Of a stretch of DNA of 6,400 nt, positions 1 through 5,322 are shown in pieces (positions within the stretch are counted from its first letter, which is position 1; every line of letters starts with the position of its first letter). The translations under genes and the position numbers were made by a program. The notes under the pieces are model-generated. The model searched no databases, was not told where the DNA came from, and saw only the letters and a program-made list of their open reading frames with translations. This DNA comes from Pseudomonadota bacterium (GTDB taxonomy: Bacteria; Bdellovibrionota; UBA1018; CAIMNF01): positions 1 to 6,400 of the forward strand of contig JAIXVT010000109.1 of the NCBI GenBank assembly GCA_027482725.1. The letters run 5' to 3'.

Positions 1-323
1 CGTGTCTCGATGGTATAGCTGAGCCAACCCAGCTCCTCGGGCCCTTTGGCTCCGAACTCCAAAGGCGACATGTCCCCAAACTCGGAATGAGGAGTGTTCA
101 GCCAGTCCAACCGATCTGCGACATCTGGAAACACCGAACGGAGTCGCTCATCTACGGCGACCAAATGCTGCGCTTGAATATGTACTTGGGGGTCGTGGTC
201 TTGCGCATAAAAAAAATTTTTAAGCTCAGCTTCGTTCACGCTCATAAGCCGAGAAAGGACATCAAACGGAATCTTCCACTCTTGGATCAGCTGCTGAAAT
301 CGATTTAAAAAAAAATCAGACAT
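1..323 (-). CDS. MbcA/ParS/Xre-type (DUF2384) antitoxin-like protein, partial
   Basis: This open frame starts at ATG 323-321 and runs off the left edge without a stop, giving 107 complete residues. An N-terminal helical segment (about residues 18-38, IPFDVLSRLMSVNEAEL) resembles the Xre-like helix-turn-helix part of the family. Residues about 71-107 match the C-terminal toxin-binding domain: RLDWLNTPHSEFGDMSPLEF, then a GPEELGWL segment, compared with the family pattern of WL..PN..LGG.SPLEL followed by a short helix. Known members are antitoxins that bind RES-type toxins, or ParS-like proteins; any toxin gene would lie to the left, outside the window. An AGGGA sits only 2 nt before the ATG, a weak and close Shine-Dalgarno. 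The pilZ gene ends 32 bp upstream on the same strand, so co-transcription is likely. The family call is from pattern recognition; a true toxin-antitoxin role is unproven and a solitary regulator is equally possible. Confidence 0.7.
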   Translation of the reverse strand, partial: MSDFFLNRFQQLIQEWKIPFDVLSRLMSVNEAELKNFFYAQDHDPQVHIQAQHLVAVDERLRSVFPDVADRLDWLNTPHSEFGDMSPLEFGAKGPEELGWLSYTIET

Positions 324-355
324 ATTCCCTACGCTGTTCTGTTCACGGTTTTCTT

Positions 356-733
356 CTATGTCCGGCGCTTTTGAACTTTCAACATACGATCAATTTGCTC
401 TTTCAAGCGCTCTCGGTGCTCGCGGTCAATAGCTACAAGCTCGCCACCCACCTGAAAAAGGTTGGACTTTTTCTTTACCCACGCCACCCCCAACAAAAAA
501 CGGATTGAATCCCCGCCCTCCTCAAAGTCCACATCAAGTAACACCAAGCTCCCCTTTTTATAGCAGCGGTCCGAAACAAATGCGATTCCTTTTTTGGAAA
601 CGTCAATCGTCAATCCCTCACTAAATACGGGAGCCCCTAAAACCTGAAACAAGGAATGTCGGGCACGTGCGGTGACCTGAATGCGACGTGTTTTGCGTCG
701 TACTAAGGCCGGCTTCTTTTTTTTCTTTTTAAT
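356..733 (-). CDS. PilZ-domain protein, putative cyclic-di-GMP receptor
   Basis: PilZ domains bind cyclic-di-GMP and transmit it to motility, polysaccharide or gene-expression outputs. Both halves of the binding signature are visible: an RRKTR stretch (RxxxR, about codons 12-16 from 733) and DVSKKG (D/NxSxxG, about codons 44-49), followed by beta-strand-like segments and a charged C-terminal helix. The frame is open from 757 to the TAG at 358-356. The only conventional in-frame start, TTG at 652, would remove the RxxxR motif, so the coding region must begin further upstream. The best in-frame candidate is ATT at 733, giving about 125 residues with six lysines near the N terminus. ATT is a rare start codon and no Shine-Dalgarno precedes it. 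A GTG at 753 in another frame could join after a -1 shift in the A8 run (724-717). The domain call is firm; the start is not. It is divergent from the cheY operon and sits just upstream of the DUF2384 gene. Confidence 0.75.
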   Translation of the reverse strand: MKKKKKKPALVRRKTRRIQVTARARHSLFQVLGAPVFSEGLTIDVSKKGIAFVSDRCYKKGSLVLLDVDFEEGGDSIRFLLGVAWVKKKSNLFQVGGELVAIDREHRERLKEQIDRMLKVQKRRT

Positions 734-800
734 ATTTTGACAGGAACAACCACGAAGTCAAATGAGTCATTTCTTTTACATTTATTCCATTGAAGTTTGC

Positions 801-829
801 ATTCTAAACTAAAAAGAAGGAGCTCCCAA
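801..829 (-). promoter_or_regulatory. Candidate sigma-70-type promoter for the pilZ gene
   Basis: On the minus strand a TTGGGA (829-824) is followed after exactly 17 bp by TAGAAT (806-801). These match the -35 and -10 consensus at 4 of 6 and 5 of 6 positions. Transcription would begin near 794, leaving a leader of roughly 60 nt before codon ATT 733. The elements overlap the cheY ribosome binding site on the other strand. No experimental support; such matches also occur by chance in A+T-rich intergenic DNA. Confidence 0.3.
817..822 (+). promoter_or_regulatory. Shine-Dalgarno site of cheY
   Basis: AAGGAG lies 10 nt before ATG 833 and decides the start of cheY. An in-frame TTG at 797 would add 12 residues that do not belong to the receiver fold, and it has no comparable site upstream. 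Confidence 0.8.
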
Positions 830-832
830 AAC

Positions 833-1231
833 ATGTTCAATCCCAGCACACCGGTACTTGTAGTAGACGACATGATGACCATGAGGAAACTGGTCTCAAA
901 AATTTGTAAAGAAATTGGCTTTACCACCATCAGCGAAGCCGCAGACGGTGCCCTAGCGTGGACCGCCATTCAAAACGCCAATCCGCCCATAGGACTTGTG
1001 ATCTCAGATTGGAATATGCCCAATGCCACAGGAATTGATCTCGTGAAAAGAATCCGTGCAGACAGCAGGTTTAATGGCATCCCGTTTTTAATGGTCACCG
1101 CAGAGGCCGAACAACATCAAGTGGTCGAGGCCCTAAAAGCCGGAGTTGATAACTACGTGGTCAAACCTTTCTCTGCACCAGTGTTGAAAGAAAAACTCGA
1201 GGCCATTTATAACAAACGATTGGCCAAGTAA
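833..1231 (+). CDS. cheY: Chemotaxis response regulator CheY
   Basis: A single-domain receiver of 132 residues, the usual CheY size, with no output domain. All active-site positions are present: acidic pair D12-D13, phospho-acceptor D59 in a DWNMP context, T89 in LMVTAEA, aromatic switch residue Y108, and K111 in VVKPF. The DWNMP, LMVTAEA and YVVKPF segments are close to those of E. coli CheY. It should be phosphorylated by a CheA-type kinase and, in the classical scheme, bind the flagellar switch; no kinase or flagellar gene is in view, so another partner is possible. The ATG is preceded by AAGGAG. It is the first gene of a three-gene operon and is followed after 36 bp by the HD-GYP gene. 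The downstream protein with a CheX phosphatase motif makes a natural antagonist. A TTGACA hexamer at 737-742 lies upstream but has no good -10 partner. Confidence 0.92.
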   Translation: MFNPSTPVLVVDDMMTMRKLVSKICKEIGFTTISEAADGALAWTAIQNANPPIGLVISDWNMPNATGIDLVKRIRADSRFNGIPFLMVTAEAEQHQVVEALKAGVDNYVVKPFSAPVLKEKLEAIYNKRLAK

Positions 1232-1254
1232 TTTGAACTCCTTCACTGGGCCCA

Positions 1255-1267
1255 GAGGAATTTCCTC
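1255..1267 (+). promoter_or_regulatory. Shine-Dalgarno in a small inverted repeat before the HD-GYP gene
   Basis: GAGGAA (1255-1260) is placed 7 nt before ATG 1268 and is the ribosome binding site. It forms the left arm of GAGGA-ATT-TCCTC, which can fold as a 5 bp, 3 nt-loop hairpin ending immediately before the start codon. The hairpin would mask the site unless opened by ribosomes finishing cheY 36 bp upstream. The ribosome binding site is secure; the masking is inference. Confidence 0.6.
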
Positions 1268-2638
1268 ATGAGCAATAAACCTTCACTGCTCACGGTAGGA
1301 CTCGAGCCGGATATTGAGCGGATCATTAACGATCTCTTGGAAAAAACAGAAGTCGTGACCATTCCCATGGACGTCGACCAACTGATGTCTGAAGTTTCTC
1401 CTCCCCCTTGCTTGGTGATTTCAGGCCCCCCTAAAGAAGGACTATCAGGAGCAGAGCTTGCTCAAACGTTACGGATGCAATACCCGGAACTCCCGCTATT
1501 TTTAGTGTGTAACGCCAAATCCGGATTCGAGCGAAAAGACTTTATCAAAAACGGTTTTACCGACGCTTTTCTGCTCCCCATGGATACAACAACCTTACGC
1601 GCAAAACTTTCGGACGAACTCGCAAAAGCATCGAATGGCACTATTCGCGTTTTTCGGCCCGTGAAAATTTTAGACGTGACTGCCGAAGAGCCCTTGGATT
1701 TTGAAACCAGCATCTTTATGCCGGTCAATAAGCGCTACATCAAGACATCGAACAAAGGCGACGCGGTCGATCAAAGCCTACTGACCAAGCTCAAGTCATC
1801 CAAAATGAATTCGATGTATGTCCCCGCAGAACAAATGCAAAACTTTTACTCTTACTCTGCAAAAAAACTTCGCGACATGGGTTCAAAAGCTACGCTAAGT
1901 GCCACAGAAAAACGCGATAAACTTGCAAGCTCCGTGCGCGACCTCATCAGCGGCTTGTTTACCGAGGAAGCCGCAAGTTTTGAGTCGGGGCAGGCGATGT
2001 TGAAAGATTGCGGCGAAATTGTAAAAAGCTACATCGTTCAAGGAGAAGACGCCGAGTGGTACTCTCGCATTCAGGCTATTTTAGGAGAGAGAGGCGACAA
2101 CTATTCTCATGCGGGAAACGTCTCCACTCTGGCGGCGTTGTTTTCCATGGGCTTGGGTATTGGTAAGCCCGAGGATATGGCTTTGGCCGGACTTCTCCAT
2201 GATATTGGGATTGCGGAACTTCCCGGTGAAATTCAAATAAAAGCCCCGGAAGATATGACCCCGCAAGAACTCGAAATTTACAAAAAACATCCTGAAATGT
2301 CGATCAATATGATTAAACTCCGCAAAATCATCGTTCCAGAAATTGTGATGAAAGCGATTTTGCAACACCACGAACTCTATAACGGCCAAGGTTATCCGAA
2401 CGGGTACTTCGGAGATCGTATTTGCAAAGAGGCTCAAATTTTGGCCCTTGCCGATAAATTCGATTACCTCACTTGCCTGAAAGAAGGACGCCCGTACCTA
2501 TCGCCTTCGGAAGCAATAGAGCACTTACGTAGGCTCCAAGTGGACGACCCTTCAAAAATACATTATCAACCCGATCTTCTGAAACGTCTTCTTACGCTAT
2601 TCCCGGGCGGAATTCCAACCCCTACCCATAACCCCTAA
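1268..2638 (+). CDS. Pseudo-receiver/HD-GYP domain protein, putative cyclic-di-GMP phosphodiesterase
   Basis: A 456-residue protein with three parts. Residues about 5-118 have a receiver-like alternation of strands and helices, but the phospho-acceptor position (CLVISGPP, about 48-55) has no aspartate, the N-terminal acidic pair is absent, and the conserved lysine is missing from FLLPMD. Residues about 131-200 form a linker domain like those that often precede HD-GYP modules. Residues about 265-445 are HD-GYP: H281, H311-D312, H341, H367-H368 and D396 match the metal-ligand pattern, and GYP is at 375-377. HD-GYP enzymes hydrolyse cyclic-di-GMP to pGpG or GMP. Two departures stand out: HDIGI (311-315) replaces the usual HDIGK, and HHELYNGQGYP replaces the common HHE..DG.GYP. 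Catalysis is plausible but not assured; a binding-only role is the alternative. It is soluble, with no membrane segment. The stop is 14 bp before the next gene, and it lies in the cheY operon. Confidence 0.85.
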   Translation: MSNKPSLLTVGLEPDIERIINDLLEKTEVVTIPMDVDQLMSEVSPPPCLVISGPPKEGLSGAELAQTLRMQYPELPLFLVCNAKSGFERKDFIKNGFTDAFLLPMDTTTLRAKLSDELAKASNGTIRVFRPVKILDVTAEEPLDFETSIFMPVNKRYIKTSNKGDAVDQSLLTKLKSSKMNSMYVPAEQMQNFYSYSAKKLRDMGSKATLSATEKRDKLASSVRDLISGLFTEEAASFESGQAMLKDCGEIVKSYIVQGEDAEWYSRIQAILGERGDNYSHAGNVSTLAALFSMGLGIGKPEDMALAGLLHDIGIAELPGEIQIKAPEDMTPQELEIYKKHPEMSINMIKLRKIIVPEIVMKAILQHHELYNGQGYPNGYFGDRICKEAQILALADKFDYLTCLKEGRPYLSPSEAIEHLRRLQVDDPSKIHYQPDLLKRLLTLFPGGIPTPTHNP

Positions 2639-2641
2639 ACC

Positions 2642-2648
2642 TGGAGAA
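2642..2648 (+). promoter_or_regulatory. Shine-Dalgarno site of the STAS-CheX-like gene
   Basis: TGGAGAA lies 4 nt before ATG 2653, inside the 14 bp gap after the HD-GYP stop codon. It fixes the start of the third operon gene and indicates translation closely following that of the upstream gene. Confidence 0.7.
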
Positions 2649-2652
2649 CACC

Positions 2653-3486
2653 ATGGCCTTTGATCAACCTGAAACCCCAATCCAACTTGTTAAATCCTCC
2701 AAGTTTTGTACCTTGGTTTTGCAACAAAACCCCGGACCTGCGGATGTAGATCAGGTCGTCACCGAAATCCAAAAACTCACCCCCGATTCGGGCCCTTTAT
2801 TTATACAAATGCAACACCTGATCAAAATGGAGCCTGCGACTCAAGACAAACTGCGAGCAGTGATCGAAGACGTTCAAAAACGAGGCATCCAAACCAGCCT
2901 CATTCTTATTCCAGAGCCCATTAATCCTATCTTGACTCAAGCCCCGTTTTCAGGAATGCGACAGTATCAGGCGCTCCGCCAAGCCCTGATCGATACCAAA
3001 ATCATTCAACCCAAATCTTTAGATGTGGATTTTATCAACCCGTTTATCTTCGCAACCGTTAAGGTACTCAAGGTGCAAGCGATGACCGATGCAAAGCCAG
3101 GCGCTCCCACCCTGCGCAAATCTGAAGAGCCCCTGTACGGCGATGTCACGGGAATTATCGGACTCACCTCGGAGTCCTTTTCGGGACAAATCATGATCCA
3201 ATTTCCCTCTCAAACCTACCTCAACATCATGAGCAAAATGCTAGGGGAACCCTTTACGGAGCTTACCCAAGACATCATTGATGGTGCTGGGGAACTCACC
3301 AACATGATTTTTGGTCAGGCCAAAGTAAACCTCAACGAAAAGGGATACGGGATCAAAACGGCGATTCCGTCGGTGGTTTCGGGAAAAAATCACAACATCA
3401 AATCGTCTGTGGAAACCACGAACGTTTTTATTCCGTTCAGCTCCGATAGCGGCCCCATGGCAATTGAAGTCCGCTGGACCCCATAG
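2653..3486 (+). CDS. STAS-like/CheX-like fusion protein, putative CheY-P phosphatase
   Basis: A 277-residue protein with two apparent parts. The C-terminal half (about 125-275) resembles CheX: it starts DVDFINPFIFATVKVL, has a GDVTGIIGL strand and a long helix near 203-224, and carries the CheC/CheX/FliY phosphatase motif E-x-x-N as E214-L-T-N217 (GAGELTNMIFGQAK). In that family the Glu and Asn act on phosphorylated CheY. The N-terminal half (about 10-115) looks like a STAS/anti-sigma-antagonist-type fold: a strand LFIQMQHL, a helix PATQDKLRAVIEDVQKRG, and a strand TSLILI. No typical STAS phospho-serine is obvious. Plain CheX proteins are about 150 residues, so the extension is a real addition. 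No signal peptide or membrane segment is seen. It is the last gene of the cheY operon, fitting a feedback phosphatase for that CheY. The CheX call is strong; the STAS-like assignment is moderate. Confidence 0.82.
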   Translation: MAFDQPETPIQLVKSSKFCTLVLQQNPGPADVDQVVTEIQKLTPDSGPLFIQMQHLIKMEPATQDKLRAVIEDVQKRGIQTSLILIPEPINPILTQAPFSGMRQYQALRQALIDTKIIQPKSLDVDFINPFIFATVKVLKVQAMTDAKPGAPTLRKSEEPLYGDVTGIIGLTSESFSGQIMIQFPSQTYLNIMSKMLGEPFTELTQDIIDGAGELTNMIFGQAKVNLNEKGYGIKTAIPSVVSGKNHNIKSSVETTNVFIPFSSDSGPMAIEVRWTP

Positions 3487-3495
3487 CTCAAGAAT

Positions 3496-5313
3496 TTAGA
3501 GGGATTTGAATGGAGCAAGAGGAACACTATTCCATTCTTGCATCTGAGCTAAGATCTCATTAAAAGTTTTGACCTGTGATTCTCGACTTCCATAGGCGCG
3601 CAGGGCAAAAGACTGGGAAGCCATTTCCCTGTCCCCCATCACCAACGACACTGGAATTTTGGCCACTTGGGCCTCGCGTGTTTTCAACCCCATCGATTCG
3701 TTACGATCATCAATATCAAAACGAATTCCCATCTCTTTGAGCTGCTGACCAAAACTTTCACACGCCTCTTTATGCGCATCTTTGATCGGGATGAGACGCG
3801 CTTGAATCGGCGCCAACCAAAACGGGAAGGCCCCCGCACAATGCTCGATAAAAACACCCATAAAGCGCTCCAATGACCCCAGCACAGCCCGATGGATCAT
3901 CACCGGTGGATGAGCCTGGTTTTCTGAATTGGTGAACTCCAAGCCAAACCGAACCGGCAAATTAAAATCCAGCTGAATGGTGGCCAACTGGTGCTGGCGC
4001 TTTAAGGCATCTTTAAACCGAAAATCAATTTTAGGCCCGTAAAATGCGCCATCCCCCGCATTAATCGTAAAGGGCCGACCCAAGTGTTCTAAAACATTCT
4101 TTAGCGCTGCTTCGGATTTATCCCAAACCTCTTCGCTCCCTACGCGCTTTTCTGGACGCGTAGATAGTGCTATCGACATTTCGTCCAAATTAAACTGAAA
4201 TACCGCGTAGGTTTTCATGATCATGTCTACAACGCGGCGGATTTCTTCCTGAATTTGATCGGGTGTGCAAAAAACGTGGGCATCGTCCTGACAAAATGAT
4301 CGAACGCGGGTCAAGCCAGCCGTCACACCAGAACGCTCGTAGCGGTGTAGCCTTCCAAAATCCGCCAGACGCAGAGGAAGATCGCGATACGAACGTTTGG
4401 TAGAAGCGTAAATAAAGGTGTGGGCTGGGCAGTTCATGGGCTTCACCGCAAATTCGCGTTCGTCGACTTCGGTAAAGTACATGCTCTCTTTATAGTTTTC
4501 ATAATGGCCGGAGCGGTGCCACAACTGCGCATCGAAAATCTGGGGAGTAATCACTTCGTCGTACCCATAATGACGGTACATTTCCCGTACATAACTGACC
4601 AAGCGGTTATAGACTACAGTCCCTTTGGGATGGAAAAACGGCGCGGCTGGACTTTCGACATGAAAAGAAAACAGGTCTAATTCCCGACCCAATTTTCGGT
4701 GATCACGCCTCTTGGCTTCTTCGAGAAAAAACAAATGCTCGTCCAATTCTTTTTGAGTAAAAAACGAGGTTCCATAAATCCTCTGAAGCTGGGGATTTTT
4801 TTCGTTTCCTCTCCAGTATGCCCCAGCAACACTCATGAGCTTGAACGCTTTAATGCTTTTCACCGAGGTGACATGCGGACCACGACATAGGTCCGTAAAG
4901 CCTCCTTCGGTAAACGTAGATACCGTAGTTACACCCAATTTTTCACGCAAATTTTCAATGATTTCGACTTTAAACGTCTGATTCCGTTCTTGAAACCACT
5001 GGATCGCTTGGTCGACATCCCAGTCTTGCCGAACAAAAGACTCGCCCCTTGCGATAACTTTATTCATTTCTTTTTCGATTTTTTTTAGATCCTCGTCACT
5101 CAATTTCACGGGAAGATCCACATCGTAATAAAAACCATCATCAATCGCAGGCCCAATCCCGAACCGGGCGGACGGCCACAAATTGGAGATCGCATGAGCC
5201 ATCACATGTGCCGTAGAGTGACGCAAAGTTTCAAGCTCATTGAGTTGGTCAGGTTCTGTTAAATCAGAAAGCTGAGAGAGGTTTTGTGTCGGAGATAAAG
5301 GATTGGAGCTCAT
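3496..5313 (-). CDS. thrS: Threonyl-tRNA synthetase lacking the TGS domain
   Basis: Class II aminoacyl-tRNA synthetase charging tRNA-Thr in the cytoplasm. Numbering here is from GTG 5316. The editing domain comes first, with H33-STA-H37 and C144-RGP-H148, matching the HxxxH and CxxxH of the Ser-tRNA editing site. The catalytic core has zinc ligands C296 (MNCPAH), H347 (DDAHVF) and H475 (IHRAVLG), motif 2 near RLHRYERSG (323-330) and motif 3 at HRAVLGSLERF. A C-terminal anticodon-binding domain covers about 500-606. At about 605 residues it is shorter than the 642 of E. coli because the N-terminal TGS domain is absent; only about 30 residues precede the editing domain. The start is ATG 5313 or the adjacent GTG 5316; neither has a Shine-Dalgarno. 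The preceding gene stops 6-9 bp upstream, so coupled translation is likely. It converges on the STAS-CheX-like gene with a 9 bp gap. No infC, rpmI or rplT follows. Confidence 0.95.
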   Translation of the reverse strand: MSSNPLSPTQNLSQLSDLTEPDQLNELETLRHSTAHVMAHAISNLWPSARFGIGPAIDDGFYYDVDLPVKLSDEDLKKIEKEMNKVIARGESFVRQDWDVDQAIQWFQERNQTFKVEIIENLREKLGVTTVSTFTEGGFTDLCRGPHVTSVKSIKAFKLMSVAGAYWRGNEKNPQLQRIYGTSFFTQKELDEHLFFLEEAKRRDHRKLGRELDLFSFHVESPAAPFFHPKGTVVYNRLVSYVREMYRHYGYDEVITPQIFDAQLWHRSGHYENYKESMYFTEVDEREFAVKPMNCPAHTFIYASTKRSYRDLPLRLADFGRLHRYERSGVTAGLTRVRSFCQDDAHVFCTPDQIQEEIRRVVDMIMKTYAVFQFNLDEMSIALSTRPEKRVGSEEVWDKSEAALKNVLEHLGRPFTINAGDGAFYGPKIDFRFKDALKRQHQLATIQLDFNLPVRFGLEFTNSENQAHPPVMIHRAVLGSLERFMGVFIEHCAGAFPFWLAPIQARLIPIKDAHKEACESFGQQLKEMGIRFDIDDRNESMGLKTREAQVAKIPVSLVMGDREMASQSFALRAYGSRESQVKTFNEILAQMQEWNSVPLAPFKSL

Positions 5314-5322
5314 CACCGTATT

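Larger units (their letters stand above)
734..832. other. Divergent intergenic region between pilZ and cheY
   Basis: About 100 bp of A+T-rich DNA separates the leftward pilZ gene from cheY. It holds the cheY Shine-Dalgarno (817-822), the candidate pilZ promoter (829-801), a plus-strand TTGACA (737-742) lacking a good -10 at normal spacing, and on the minus strand a 13-codon open frame from ATG 770 to TAA 731-729. No sigma-54 or flagellar sigma-28 promoter pattern was found. Any cheY promoter must also lie here. Confidence 0.5.

Noticed and set aside
87..308. Plus-strand open frame of 73 codons
   Set aside because: It lies opposite the DUF2384-like gene, whose minus-strand protein shows recognisable family motifs; the plus-strand product resembles nothing.
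737..742. Perfect TTGACA on the plus strand as the cheY promoter -35
   Set aside because: At 16-18 bp spacing the sequence is AAATGA-like and not a credible -10, so it is not reported as a promoter.
797..832. Upstream TTG extension of cheY adding 12 residues
   Set aside because: The ATG at 833 has a good Shine-Dalgarno at 10 nt and gives the standard CheY N terminus; the extension is absent from the family and has no ribosome binding site.
703..969. Minus-strand open frame of 88 codons across the cheY start
   Set aside because: Mostly antisense to the clear cheY coding region. Only its last part near 753-703 is of interest, as the possible zero frame for pilZ.
2706..3213. Short open frames inside the STAS-CheX-like gene (72, 62 and 64 codons)
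   Set aside because: They are alternate-frame or antisense readings of a well-supported coding region.
3508..3537. Inverted repeat GAATGGA/TCCATTC as a terminator between the convergent operons
   Set aside because: The stem is only 7 bp with a 16 nt loop, lies inside thrS, and is followed by no T-run on either strand.
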